Source: DATLLN01 sp963809205 (GTDB taxonomy: Bacteria > Actinomycetota > Thermoleophilia > Gaiellales > JAICJC01). From it: 64,000 nt of DNA. Under the pieces are notes generated by a model. That model was not told the origin of the DNA. It did not search any database and worked only from the letters and a program-made list of their open reading frames with translations. Below are positions 1 to 8,421 of this stretch, in pieces. Each line of letters opens with the position of its first letter. Position 1 is the first letter of the stretch. Both the position numbers and the translations under genes were made by a program. The DNA lies in the NCBI GenBank assembly GCA_963809205.1, contig CAWEIS010000004.1, forward strand, positions 372,001 to 436,000. Reading direction: 5' to 3'.

Positions 1-1277
1 GCCGATTTCAGCACCTCCGCCAGGTCGCGTGCGCGGCTGCGCCGCGAGAGCTCCTCCCGCAGCGGCGCCGCGAGCTCGATGTCCGGCAGGCCGCCGTCCA
101 GCCAGCGGTCGGCCAGGCGCTCCAGCGCGGCCGACACCGCCGCCGCGTCCTCGCCGTCGGCCACCTCGCCGGATCCGCTGCGTCGCACCAGGTCGGCGGC
201 CATGCCGCCCGGCGGGACGGCGGCCAGGATCGGCCGGGCGGCGGCGATGTACTCGAACACCTTGCCCGACAGCACGGTGTCGCCGCGGCCGCCGGCGTCG
301 GGGATCAGCAGCAGCAGCGCGTCGGCGGCTCGCTGCGCCGCCAGCGCGTCGCCGTAAGACAGGAAGCCCGTCTCCTCCCAGGCGCCGTCCAGGCCGAGCC
401 GGGAGGCGGCCACGCGGTCCTCGGGCCGCATCTCGCCGACGAACCGGGCGAGGATCCTGCCGTCGAGCTCCGGACGGCGGTCGAGCAGCTCGCGCAGCGC
501 CTGCAGGAAGTGGCGGGGCGTGCGCTTGCCGAAGAAGCTGCCGGCGTGGATGATCGTCATCCGGCCGTCGTCGCTGCCCGCGGGCAACCCGTCGAAGTCG
601 TCGAAGTCCGCGCCGTTCTCGATCACGGTCACCCGCTCCGGGGCGGTCGGGTGCAGCCGACCCAGCTCCTCGCCGATGGCGCCGGTCGCGGCCACCAGTC
701 GCGTCGCGCGGCGGCCCACGGAGCGCGCCATCCGCTCCTCGACCACCCGCTTGGCGCGGACGCCGAGCTTCTCGTAGTCGCGGTGCGGGTTCGCGAGCCA
801 GGAATCGCGGAAGTCCGCGACCCATGGCAGCCGGGTGGCAGTGGCGATCGCCCCGGCGGCCAGGTGCGCGGAGGGCGGAGGCGAGGTCGACAGCACCACG
901 TCGATCTTGTGCCGGCGCGCGATCCGGATTCCCGCCGGGACGGCCGTCGCCATCCAGGGCGTCGCCTTGTCAGGCACCAGGGCCCGCTGGTAGGCGTACC
1001 GCGCCTCGACCGTAAGCCGGGAGAGGCCGCTGCGGCCGGCCAGCGCATCCTCGCGGAACGATGAGCGGGGGCCGAGGAACCGCGCACGGTGGACGACGGT
1101 GTCGTCCGGCACCTGCGCGAGCAGCCGGTCGTCGCGGGCGAACCACTTCGGATCGTCGGGCGTGAGCACGTGCACCTCGATCCCGAACTCCGGGAGGTAC
1201 TTGCAGAACTTCAGCGTCCGCTGCACGCCGCCGCCGCCGGCGGGCGGGAAGTAGAACGCCACGAACAGGGCCCGCAT
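1..1277 (-). CDS. glycosyltransferase, GT4-like, 3' end cut off by window edge
   Basis: Probable glycosyltransferase that moves a sugar from a nucleotide donor onto a cell-surface glycan. Read from the ATG at 1277, the protein starts MRALFVAFYFPPAGGGGVQR, the glycine-rich N-terminal loop of GT4-type enzymes. About 425 residues are visible and no stop is reached before base 1. Around residue 330 the segment GKVFEYIAAARPIL carries the acidic donor-binding motif typical of GT-B enzymes. It heads away from the divergent repair gene at 1320 and fits the glycan genes at 1.6-5.4 kb. The acceptor and sugar cannot be read from sequence. Confidence 0.85.
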   Translation of the reverse strand, partial: MRALFVAFYFPPAGGGGVQRTLKFCKYLPEFGIEVHVLTPDDPKWFARDDRLLAQVPDDTVVHRARFLGPRSSFREDALAGRSGLSRLTVEARYAYQRALVPDKATPWMATAVPAGIRIARRHKIDVVLSTSPPPSAHLAAGAIATATRLPWVADFRDSWLANPHRDYEKLGVRAKRVVEERMARSVGRRATRLVAATGAIGEELGRLHPTAPERVTVIENGADFDDFDGLPAGSDDGRMTIIHAGSFFGKRTPRHFLQALRELLDRRPELDGRILARFVGEMRPEDRVAASRLGLDGAWEETGFLSYGDALAAQRAADALLLLIPDAGGRGDTVLSGKVFEYIAAARPILAAVPPGGMAADLVRRSGSGEVADGEDAAAVSAALERLADRWLDGGLPDIELAAPLREELSRRSRARDLAEVLKS

Positions 1278-1319
1278 CCGCGGGATGATAGGAGGTGGGG
1301 CGCCCGGTATGGTGCGGTG

Positions 1320-1673
1320 ATGCGGCTTCCGGAGGGCTTCGTCGTCGTCTCGGAGGCGACTCCCTTCGAGCGGCGCGTGCACCGCATCGTCAAGCGGATC
1401 CCGGCAGGGATGGTGGCCAGCTACGGGCGGATCGCCGAGTGGGCCGGGCGGCCGGGGGCGGCCCGCGCCGTCGGTGGCATCATGTCGCGCAGCGACGGCG
1501 CCCTGCCCGCGCACCGGGTGGTCAACGCGTCGGGCGGCCTGGTGCCGGGGTGGGAGCGGGAGCAGCGTGAGCGGCTGCGCGCGGAGGGCGTGCGGATCAG
1601 GGCCGGCCGGGTTGCCGATCCGATCCCGTGGTGGCCGGGTCCTCGTACTCGGTCTGCTCGTAGTAGCGCGTGA
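1320..1673 (+). CDS. alkyltransferase-like (ATL) protein, MGMT fold without the active cysteine
   Basis: A 117-residue protein of the O6-alkylguanine-DNA alkyltransferase DNA-binding family. It has the helix-turn-helix region (IPAGMVASYGRIAEWAG) and the active-site segment, but the catalytic PCHRV motif reads PAHRV, so alkyl transfer is not possible. Such ATL proteins are known to bind O6-alkylguanine and hand the lesion to nucleotide excision repair. The ATG at 1320 is chosen because it begins the family domain; a GTG at 1317 is equally possible. Its last 77 bases overlap the convergent ATP-grasp gene, so the C-terminal tail beyond about residue 95 may be poorly conserved. Confidence 0.85.
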   Translation: MRLPEGFVVVSEATPFERRVHRIVKRIPAGMVASYGRIAEWAGRPGAARAVGGIMSRSDGALPAHRVVNASGGLVPGWEREQRERLRAEGVRIRAGRVADPIPWWPGPRTRSARSSA

Positions 1674-2667
1674 CCCGGCGGCCGATCCGCGTCCGCGGGT
1701 CGGCCGCCGCGATCTCGTCGTCCGTCAGCTCCCCCAGCGCACGCCTGACGGCCAGCCAGGGCAGGTTCAGGTCGGGCTGGTAGATCAGCGTCGAGATCCG
1801 CGGGTTGATCTCGAGCAGCCGGTCGCCCAGGAACTGGACGTTGACCAGGTGGTCAAGCCCGATCGCCTCGACCAGCGCTCGCGAGTAGCCGAGCAGGTCG
1901 GGCCGGTCGATGATCCGGAACTCCATCGCCAGCCCGGCGCGGAACGCCTCGCGAGTCTTGGCGCTGGCGACCAACGTCCGGCCCGAGGCGCACAGCGCGT
2001 CGACGGCCAGCTCGTCGCCCTCGACCAGCTCCATCACCAGCATCGCCGGAAAGCCCTCACCGCCGTCGAGGATCTCGACCGCCTCCTCGAGCGAGAGAGG
2101 CAGCAGCTCGCCCGGCCGCGCGTTGAGCAGCTGGTGGCGACGGTCGATGCCAGCCGACAGCACGCGGAAGCCGCGGGTGCCCTTGCCCTCCAGCGGCTTC
2201 ATGCAGACGTCGGAGCCCGGGTAGCCGAGCTCCGCCGCAGCGGCCGTGAAGGCGGCGGCGTCGCGGGCCTCGATCGTCCGCGGCTGGGGGATGCCCAGGT
2301 CGTCAGCCAGCCGCGAGGTCTCGGCCTTGTCGCTGGCCCGCCGCACGGCCTCGGCCGGCGCGACCAGCACCGGCACGCCGAACCGCTCGAGGCCGGCCGA
2401 GATCGGCCCCACCTCGGCGGACGACTGGGGGAACACCACGTCGATCCGCTCCCGCTCGACCACCTCCAGCAGCCGGTCGAGGTAGCCCGGATCGGCGCCC
2501 GCGGGCACCAGCGCGAAGCCGTCGCACAGAAACCGTCCCGCGGACTCGGGACGCATGTCGACGCCGGTCAGGTGCACCGGCCGCTGGCCGTTCTCGCGCA
2601 GCGCGCGCAGCAGGCGCGGCGAGCCGGGCGCGCCCGATGCGGTGACCAGGATTCGCAGGGGCGTCAC
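1597..2667 (-). CDS. ATP-grasp family ligase-like protein
   Basis: A 356-residue ATP-grasp protein of the carbamoyl-phosphate-synthase-like type. The N-terminal Rossmann-like part begins RILVTASGAPGSPRLLRAL. The central ATP-grasp part includes DVCMKPLEGKGTRGFRVL, an acidic stretch ELVEGDELAVDALC, and the metal-site motif LLEINPRIST near residue 300. ATP-grasp enzymes join a carboxylate to an amine or similar nucleophile through an acyl phosphate. Its start overlaps the stop of the PIG-L gene by four bases, so the two are translationally coupled. That pairing suggests that an amino sugar is deacetylated and then acylated, but the substrate is inference. Confidence 0.8.
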   Translation of the reverse strand: MTPLRILVTASGAPGSPRLLRALRENGQRPVHLTGVDMRPESAGRFLCDGFALVPAGADPGYLDRLLEVVERERIDVVFPQSSAEVGPISAGLERFGVPVLVAPAEAVRRASDKAETSRLADDLGIPQPRTIEARDAAAFTAAAAELGYPGSDVCMKPLEGKGTRGFRVLSAGIDRRHQLLNARPGELLPLSLEEAVEILDGGEGFPAMLVMELVEGDELAVDALCASGRTLVASAKTREAFRAGLAMEFRIIDRPDLLGYSRALVEAIGLDHLVNVQFLGDRLLEINPRISTLIYQPDLNLPWLAVRRALGELTDDEIAAADPRTRIGRRVTRYYEQTEYEDPATTGSDRQPGRP

Positions 2668-3299
2668 AGGAACAGCCGGTAGACCTCGAACACCTCGGCG
2701 AGCTCACGCCCGCTGACGATGCCGTGGGTGCGCGCAAGGTTGCGGATGTACTCCTCGTTCGCGTAGTTGCGGTGTTGCTGGCTGGCGTAGCAGCCCAGCG
2801 CCGCCACCTTGCGGTCGAGGTGGCGGGGCTCCAGCGCGACATACGCCTGCTGGCGGAAGCCGACGCAGTTCCAGGGGATCTCGTAGCCCAGCAGCGTCGT
2901 CCGCTTGAACGCGCGCAGCGCCTCCCGGGCGATCGTCTCGTGATCCTGGTGGATGTCGACCAGCGACGGCATCAGCACCATGTCCGGATCCAGCGCCGCG
3001 GCGGTGGCGACCAGGATCTCGAGGATCTCCTGGCGAACGGTGGGGAAGGTGCGCACCTCGAAATCGTGGACGGTCAGGTGCTCGCGGGATATGCCCAGCT
3101 CCGCCGTCGCCGCCCGCACCTCGTGCAGCAGCGTGTCCTCGGGGAACCCCTCCGGCAGCGACCGCGAGGCCGTCGAGAACGCCATGTAGTGCACCTCGGC
3201 GCCGGCCTCGACCAGCCGGCAGATGGTGCCCGCGCAGCCGAACTCGCCGTCGTCGGTGTGGGGCGCCAGCACCAGTGCCTTGCGGACGCCGTCGATCAC
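2664..3299 (-). CDS. PIG-L family deacetylase
   Basis: A 211-residue protein of the GlcNAc-PI de-N-acetylase (PIG-L/LmbE) family, zinc-dependent enzymes that remove acetyl groups from N-acetylglucosamine-type sugars. The signature zinc-binding and catalytic motif near the N-terminus reads APHTDDGEFGCAG (His and Asp ligands), and the second zinc histidine lies in DIHQDHETIA near residue 105. The length is normal for the family. It overlaps its neighbours by four bases on both sides (O-antigen-ligase-like gene upstream, ATP-grasp gene downstream), so it is part of the glycan operon. Confidence 0.88.
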   Translation of the reverse strand: MIDGVRKALVLAPHTDDGEFGCAGTICRLVEAGAEVHYMAFSTASRSLPEGFPEDTLLHEVRAATAELGISREHLTVHDFEVRTFPTVRQEILEILVATAAALDPDMVLMPSLVDIHQDHETIAREALRAFKRTTLLGYEIPWNCVGFRQQAYVALEPRHLDRKVAALGCYASQQHRNYANEEYIRNLARTHGIVSGRELAEVFEVYRLFL

Positions 3300-4762
3300 C
3301 TCTCGGCCTCTGTTGTCTGGGGGGCGGGGGCGGTCACGACGGCGCCGGAGATTCTAGAAGACCGTGCGGCGAGCGCCGCAAGCAGGCCCAGCACGATCCA
3401 CGTCGCCGGGTCCTCGAAGAACGCGTTGTAGAACAGCGAACTCATCACCAGCGAGGCGCCGGCGGCCAGCAGCGTCATCCGCAGGGGCGAGCGCGGCAGC
3501 CGGATCCCGTCCAGCACGAGCGCGGCCAGCAGGCCCAGGTACGCCAGCAGCCCCAGCGGCCCGAGCTCGGCGAGCACCGTCAGAGGCGTGGTGTGCGACT
3601 CCGCCGCAGTGGTCTTCCACGGCGTCTTCGTGTCGGCCACCGCGGCCCGGGCGAATCCGCCGACGCCCGCGCCGCCCAGCGGATGCTCGGCGATCACGTG
3701 GCGCCCCAGGTCGAGCAGGTGCGATCGGTCGGAGGACACGTTGCGGGCCGAGTTGCCGGCCAGCGACACGGCGAGGCCGCCGAGGCCAATCACCAGCCCG
3801 GCTGCGATCACGGCGATCGTCACCCGCCGCGGCCAGACGGTGGTCGCGAGCACCAGCGAGCCCGCCACCAGGGCCAGCAGGCTGGACTGCGAGTAGGAGA
3901 GGTACAGGCCGGCGAACAGCACAACGATCAGCGCGCCCAGCGGCGGCGTCAGCCGCCGGTAGACGGCGACGCCGGACACCAGCACGATGGTCATCGCCAT
4001 GAACCGGCCGTAGATGCTGGCGTCCCAGAACAGCGAGTTGACGCGGAAGAACGAGGCGTACTCGTTGCCGACGATGATCTTGGGGTTCCAGAAGACATCC
4101 TTCGCGGCGTACTGGTAGAAGGCCACCAGGGCGAACGCCACGGCCAGGACGACCTGCACGATCAGCGCCAGGCGCAGCTCCCAGCGGCCCAGGGGCCCGG
4201 CGGCGACCAGCGCGGCCAGCAGGCCGAACGGCAGTAGGAAGAAGAGCATCTCGATCCCGCCCTGGTGGGAGTCGGCGCTCCACGACAGCGAGATTGCGCT
4301 CCACAGCAGGAACGCTGCGGCGAACCTACCGGCCCATCCGAGCTGGGGCGCCGCGGCGTCGCCCCGCAGCAGGCTCCAGCCCAGCACCGCCCAGCCGACC
4401 GCGAGCACGGCGTACAGCGGCAGCAGCAGGTGCGCGTCCTCGCCCGCGGCGTGCACCGGGATCCGCGCCGGAGTCGTTGCCACTGCGGCGATCAGCAGCA
4501 GCCATGGCCGGCGGCGGAGCAGCCAGGCCGCCCCGATCAGCGCCGCCAGCCCGACGATCGCCGCGCCGGCGGCCAGGGCCGGCCGGTCGGTGACCTGCAC
4601 GCGGACGCGTGCGATCGGCGAGTGCAGCAGGTCGGCGGCCAGCACGACGATCCCCGCCGTCCAGGCCACGTAGCCGGCCGCGCGCAGCCGCAGGTCGGCG
4701 GCGCAGAGCAGAGGGACGAGGCCCGCTGCCGCGACCACGGAGCCGAGCTCGGCCCCGCTCAC
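3296..4762 (-). CDS. O-antigen ligase / polymerase-like (Wzy_C) membrane protein
   Basis: A 488-residue polytopic inner-membrane protein with about a dozen hydrophobic helices and one larger periplasmic loop between roughly residues 340 and 400. Sequences such as NSLFWDASIYGRFMA and the segment SHTTPLTVLAELGPLGLLAY are typical of the Wzy_C/O-antigen ligase family, which joins or polymerises lipid-linked glycans on the outer face of the membrane. It overlaps the upstream Ig-like gene and the downstream PIG-L gene by four bases each. Ligase and polymerase functions cannot be separated from sequence alone. Confidence 0.82.
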   Translation of the reverse strand: MSGAELGSVVAAAGLVPLLCAADLRLRAAGYVAWTAGIVVLAADLLHSPIARVRVQVTDRPALAAGAAIVGLAALIGAAWLLRRRPWLLLIAAVATTPARIPVHAAGEDAHLLLPLYAVLAVGWAVLGWSLLRGDAAAPQLGWAGRFAAAFLLWSAISLSWSADSHQGGIEMLFFLLPFGLLAALVAAGPLGRWELRLALIVQVVLAVAFALVAFYQYAAKDVFWNPKIIVGNEYASFFRVNSLFWDASIYGRFMAMTIVLVSGVAVYRRLTPPLGALIVVLFAGLYLSYSQSSLLALVAGSLVLATTVWPRRVTIAVIAAGLVIGLGGLAVSLAGNSARNVSSDRSHLLDLGRHVIAEHPLGGAGVGGFARAAVADTKTPWKTTAAESHTTPLTVLAELGPLGLLAYLGLLAALVLDGIRLPRSPLRMTLLAAGASLVMSSLFYNAFFEDPATWIVLGLLAALAARSSRISGAVVTAPAPQTTEAER

Positions 4763-5439
4763 GGCACTCTCACACGCACGGTGGGCGGGTCGGGGGTGGT
4801 GTTGCCGGCGTGATCAACGGCGATGATCGAGAGCACATAGACGCCGGGCTCCCGGTTGCGTAGCGAGAACTTGGACAGGCCCCGTCGGGTCGGGTGCTCG
4901 CCGATCACCTTGCCGCCGAATTCGATCTGCTGCAGCGTCAGCGCCCGCCCCTCGGACGGCAGGAAGTGGATGACCACGTGCCGTGGCGTGCGATCGACCC
5001 GGGTGATCGCTACGGACGGCCCCTGGGTGTCGACCAGGATCGGCGACGGGATCGTGATCGTGCGGTCGTCGCCTCCCAGGGTGACGGCCAGCCGGTAGCG
5101 CCCGTCGGGCACGATGTTGCCCTGGTCGTCGTGGCCGTCCCAGCGCACGGTCACCTTCCCCTTCGGCGTCTGCACCTCGCCGTCGGTCAGCGAGCGGACG
5201 GTGTTGCCGTCGGCGTCGACGATCTTCATGCCCACCGGCTGCGCGGTGCCCAGCGTGAACTCGAGCACGGCCTGGCGGTGGCAGCGCGGCCCCGAGCACG
5301 TCGGCGAGAACGACTGCTTGATGTGGGGGTGCTGGAGCGCGGAGTGCTGCAGCTTGAGCTGCTCGGCGCGCAGGAACGACAGGCCCGATGCTGCGATGAG
5401 CAGCGCCAGCAGGATCGGGGCGGCGCGCGACCGGGACAC
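4759..5439 (-). CDS. secreted FlgD-Ig-like protein
   Basis: A 226-residue exported protein. The first 25 residues form a signal or anchor segment (ILLALLIAASGLSFL). The rest contains a FlgD-type immunoglobulin-like repeat: a paired cysteine region (CSGPRC), then strands with VRWDGHDDQGNIVPDGRYRL, the sequence common to FlgD_ig domains, followed by a second beta-rich domain to the C-terminus. Its stop overlaps the start of the O-antigen-ligase-like gene. It is the first gene of the glycan operon and follows the terminator-like hairpin at 5465-5508. A role in surface structure is inferred from context only. Confidence 0.72.
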   Translation of the reverse strand: MSRSRAAPILLALLIAASGLSFLRAEQLKLQHSALQHPHIKQSFSPTCSGPRCHRQAVLEFTLGTAQPVGMKIVDADGNTVRSLTDGEVQTPKGKVTVRWDGHDDQGNIVPDGRYRLAVTLGGDDRTITIPSPILVDTQGPSVAITRVDRTPRHVVIHFLPSEGRALTLQQIEFGGKVIGEHPTRRGLSKFSLRNREPGVYVLSIIAVDHAGNTTPDPPTVRVRVP

Positions 5440-5464
5440 GCGCGGAGTGTATGGCGAGCGAATG

Positions 5465-5508
5465 CGAGAGGGGGCCGGGATCCAGTCGCGGATCCCGGCC
5501 CCCTCTCG
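5465..5508 (-). terminator. 18-bp perfect hairpin behind the TauE gene
   Basis: Arms 5465-5482 and 5491-5508 are exact reverse complements with an 8-base loop. The hairpin lies 9 bases past the TauE stop codon on the minus strand. It lacks a T-run, as is common for terminators in GC-rich actinobacteria, and separates TauE from the glycan operon. Confidence 0.75.
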
Positions 5509-5517
5509 GGAATCGGT

Positions 5518-6444
5518 CTAGTGGCTGACCGGCGAGCCCTGCGGCTCGGGAGTGATCGCCTGGCCCTGCGGCTGCGATGCGTTGTGCGCGTGCTCGCTCG
5601 TCCAGTACCACACGCCGAAGGCGACGATCACGAGGCCGGCCGCGGCGTACGTCCAGGACGGCGGATCGAGCAGCCGGAGGCCGGACATCGCCAGGACGAC
5701 GGCGATCGCGCCGCGCAGCAGGCGGTGGTTCACGCGCTTCGTGAACATCGAGCCGATCAGGATGCCGGGGATCGAGCCGATCAGGATCGAGCCGACGGCG
5801 CCGAAGTCCGGCGTGCCCCAGAGGATCGTGGCGGCCGCGGCGGCCACCGTGACCATCATCGCGTGGAACAGGTCGGTTCCGACGACGCGACGGGTGGAGA
5901 GCGGGAACAGCGTGACCAGTGCCATGCCGAAGAAGACGCCCGAGCCGACTGACGTCAGGCCCAGCAGGAACCCGAACACGGCGCCGACGCCGACCGCGAT
6001 CACCTTGTGATGCGTGTCGAGCGGGCCGTCCGTCGGGAGGCTGCGGTGATCCCACAGGCCGCGGACGCTGACGAACGTCCGCACCGAGACGCCGATGCCC
6101 ACGAAGATCAGGCTGAACCCGATCAGCTTCGGCAGCCAGTCGTCCACTCCGCCGCCGAACAGGTTCCAGAGGCTGAACACCCCCAGGAACGCGGCCGGGA
6201 CAGAGCCGAACGCCATCCACTTCGCGATCTCCAGGTTGACGTTCTTCTGCCAGTGGTGGATGCCCGCGCCGAACGTCTTCGTCACCGCCGCGTAGACGAG
6301 GTCGGTGCCCACCGCAGTCGAGGCGGGGATGCCGAACACGCTGATCAAAATCGGCGTCATCAGCGAGCCCGCGCCCATGCCGGTGAGCCCCACCAGGAGC
6401 CCGACCGCGAGTCCCGCCGCGATCATTCCGACGTTGATGTCCAT
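5518..6444 (-). CDS. TauE/SafE family sulfite (or sulfoacetate) exporter
   Basis: A 308-residue membrane protein of the TauE/SafE (formerly DUF81) family with about eight hydrophobic helices. The first helix region reads GLLVGLTGMGAGSLMTPIL, and the internal repeat carries LLGLTSVGSGVFFGMALV, the paired Gly-rich motifs of the family. Members export sulfite or organosulfonates, or take up sulfur compounds. It lies next to the sulfate-assimilation operon, which fits protection against sulfite made by the APS reductase. It has its own upstream region with an inverted repeat at 6488-6511 and a hairpin after its stop. The direction of transport and the substrate are inferred. Confidence 0.85.
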   Translation of the reverse strand: MDINVGMIAAGLAVGLLVGLTGMGAGSLMTPILISVFGIPASTAVGTDLVYAAVTKTFGAGIHHWQKNVNLEIAKWMAFGSVPAAFLGVFSLWNLFGGGVDDWLPKLIGFSLIFVGIGVSVRTFVSVRGLWDHRSLPTDGPLDTHHKVIAVGVGAVFGFLLGLTSVGSGVFFGMALVTLFPLSTRRVVGTDLFHAMMVTVAAAAATILWGTPDFGAVGSILIGSIPGILIGSMFTKRVNHRLLRGAIAVVLAMSGLRLLDPPSWTYAAAGLVIVAFGVWYWTSEHAHNASQPQGQAITPEPQGSPVSH

Positions 6445-6487
6445 TTCCGTCCTTCCCCCCGGTCGTGTACAGGATTCCCCAGAAGTC

Positions 6488-6511
6488 CCACTAGTCTAAG
6501 TGGTTTAGTGG
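6488..6511 (-). promoter_or_regulatory. nested inverted repeat upstream of TauE gene
   Basis: CCACTA at 6488-6493 is mirrored by TAGTGG at 6506-6511, with a second inner pair CTAA/TTAG. It lies in an unusually AT-rich stretch 44 bases upstream of the TauE start, as expected of an operator. The protein that binds it is unknown. Confidence 0.45.
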
Positions 6512-6575
6512 AGAATGCAAGCCGGAAAGACTATTCCCTACCTGTGCGCGGCGAAAACGCGCCGAGCAGCTTGAC

Positions 6576-6645
6576 GTAACGCAGAGTCAGACCCCTCCGC
6601 TGCGATGGTCTGCAACAGAGGGGTCTGACCCGGTTATTGCGTTAC
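6576..6645. repeat. REP-like palindrome with GGGTCAGACCCCT core, at the 3' end of sat
   Basis: An imperfect inverted repeat of 70 bases: GTAACGCA at 6576 pairs with TGCGTTAC ending at 6645, and GAGTCAGACCCCTC pairs with GAGGGGTCTGACCC. The sat stop codon (6642-6644) lies inside the right end, so the element probably also ends the sulfur operon's transcript. It shares its core and its GTAAC ends with the element at 23259-23291. Confidence 0.7.
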
Positions 6646-7814
6646 TGGCCGCGGTAGGCGGCGATCAGCACCTCGGCCACCTCGGGCCGGGTGAACTCGA
6701 CCGGCGGAACCTCGCCCCTGCCGAGCATCTCGCGCACCTTCGTCCCGGACAGGAAGACGTGGTGCTCCTGATCGTGCGGACAGGTCTTGGCCGAGGCCAT
6801 CGAGCCGCACGTCCTGCAGAAGAACGTGTGGTCGAAGAACATCGGCTCGATGTCGAGCTCATGCGGCTCGAACTCGTCGAAGATCAGGTGGGCGTCGTAG
6901 GTGCCGTAGTAGCTCCCCACGCCCGCGTGATCGCGTCCGACGATGAAGTGCGAGCAGCCGTAGTTCTTGCGGCAGAGCGCGTGCCAGACCGCCTCGCGGG
7001 GCCCGGCGTAGCGCATCGCGGCCGGGAAGGCCGCGAGCTGCGTGCGGTCGGCGGGGTAGTACCCGTCGAGCAGCACGCGGTAGCACTCGACGCGCACCTC
7101 TGCGGGCACGTCGTCGCCCTTGGTCTTGCCCACCAGCGGGTGCAACAGCAGGCCGTCGACGGTCTCCAGCGCGCACTTCTGGATGTACTCGTGCGCTCGG
7201 TGCACGGGATTGCGGGTCTGGAAGCCGACGATCCGGCTCCATCCACGCTCCGTGAACGCGGCCCGCGTCTCCGCGGGATCCATGTGCAGAGCCGGGAACG
7301 CCGGCTCCGGCCGCTGGAACACCGTCACCGGGCCGCCCACCAGGGTCGAGCCCTCGGCGTAGATCTGGGCAACGCCCGGATGGGCCTCCTCGTCGGTGCG
7401 GAAGACCTTGACCGCCTCGTTGCGGCGATCGGCCTCGAACACCTCCTCGACGTCGAGCACGGCCAGCAGGCCGCCCTCGTAGCCCTCGAGCGCCAGCCGG
7501 TCGCCGGACGGCGTGCCGTCGATCGACAGGGTGACCGGGATGGCCCAGGCCAGGCCGCCGGCGAGGCGCATGTCCTCGACGGTGGACTGGTAGTCCGCCT
7601 TGTTCATGAAGCCGGTCAGAGGCGACAGCGCACCCGACGCGATCATGTCGAGGTCGGCGGTCTGCTTCTCGGTCAGCCGCACGCGGGGGAGGCCGGCGGC
7701 CTCCTCGGCGAGGGCCGCCGCCTGGTCGCCGGAGATCGTGCGGTCGACCAGCGTCCCGCCGTGCGGGTCGATCAGTGTCTTCTGCTCGCGCGCCGTCGTC
7801 TCAGTTGCTGCCAT
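6642..7814 (-). CDS. sat: sulfate adenylyltransferase (ATP sulfurylase)
   Basis: A 390-residue homo-oligomeric type ATP sulfurylase that makes adenosine 5'-phosphosulfate from ATP and sulfate. It shows the family motifs GALSPLTGFM near residue 60, FQTRNPVHRAHEYIQK (the nucleotide-binding QTRNPxHxxH motif) near residue 190, and HFIVGRDHAGVG near 280. A cysteine pair in CRTCGSMASAKTCPH suggests a structural zinc site. The start at 7814 is chosen because the stop of cysC overlaps it in TGATG. It is the last gene of the assimilation operon, ending in the palindrome at 6576-6645. Confidence 0.96.
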   Translation of the reverse strand: MAATETTAREQKTLIDPHGGTLVDRTISGDQAAALAEEAAGLPRVRLTEKQTADLDMIASGALSPLTGFMNKADYQSTVEDMRLAGGLAWAIPVTLSIDGTPSGDRLALEGYEGGLLAVLDVEEVFEADRRNEAVKVFRTDEEAHPGVAQIYAEGSTLVGGPVTVFQRPEPAFPALHMDPAETRAAFTERGWSRIVGFQTRNPVHRAHEYIQKCALETVDGLLLHPLVGKTKGDDVPAEVRVECYRVLLDGYYPADRTQLAAFPAAMRYAGPREAVWHALCRKNYGCSHFIVGRDHAGVGSYYGTYDAHLIFDEFEPHELDIEPMFFDHTFFCRTCGSMASAKTCPHDQEHHVFLSGTKVREMLGRGEVPPVEFTRPEVAEVLIAAYRGQ

Positions 7815-8374
7815 CAGACAACGGCCCCCTCGGCGACGGGGGCCAGAAACCCGAGCTTCTCCAGGTTGGCGACGATCTCGGCAGCGCACTCCTCGGGCGT
7901 GCGGCCCTCGGTCTCGATCGACATCTCGGGGTCGAGAGGCGCCTCGTACGGGTCGGAGATGCCGGTGAACTCCTTGATCTCGCCCGAGCGTGCCTTCGCG
8001 TACAGGCCCTTCACGTCGCGGCGCTCGCACTCCTCGAGAGAGGTGGCCACGAAGACCTCGACGAACCCGTCGCCGATCATCTTGCGCACCAGGTCACGGG
8101 TCTCGCGGTAGGGCGAGATCGCGGCGACGATCACGCCGGCGTCGTGACGGACGAGCAGCTTCGAGACGAAGCCGATCCGCAGGATGTTGGTGTCGCGGTC
8201 CTCGCGCGAGAAGCCGAGGCCCTTGCTGAGATTGGTGCGAACGACGTCGCCGTCGAGATGGTCGACCAGCACGCCGCGCCGCTCGAGCTCCGGCCCGACG
8301 ATCTCGGCAATCGTGCTCTTGCCGGCGCCGGAGAGTCCGGTGAACCAGAGGCAAAACCCCTTCGTATTCGCCAC
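7814..8374 (-). CDS. cysC: adenylyl-sulfate kinase
   Basis: A 186-residue APS kinase that phosphorylates adenylyl sulfate to PAPS. The P-loop GLSGAGKST lies within the first 20 residues, followed by DGDVVR, GFSREDR, and SPYRETRD with the substrate-binding residues of the family, and then FVATSLEECERRDVKGLY. The GTG at 8374 is preferred because a GAAAGGA ribosome-binding site precedes it by seven bases and the protein then begins just before the P-loop; starts at 8401 or 8404 would add ten residues. Because the operon also has an APS reductase, PAPS probably serves sulfation rather than cysteine synthesis. Confidence 0.95.
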   Translation of the reverse strand: MANTKGFCLWFTGLSGAGKSTIAEIVGPELERRGVLVDHLDGDVVRTNLSKGLGFSREDRDTNILRIGFVSKLLVRHDAGVIVAAISPYRETRDLVRKMIGDGFVEVFVATSLEECERRDVKGLYAKARSGEIKEFTGISDPYEAPLDPEMSIETEGRTPEECAAEIVANLEKLGFLAPVAEGAVV

Positions 8375-8421
8375 GCTACCTGTCCTTTCGGTGGTGTTCA
8401 TCACTCGTACCTTCTAGCCGT

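Noticed and set aside
1474..2682. Plus-strand open frame of about 400 codons opposite the ATP-grasp gene
   Set aside because: It is antisense to a clearly conserved ATP-grasp protein and has a low-complexity Arg/Gln/His-rich composition.
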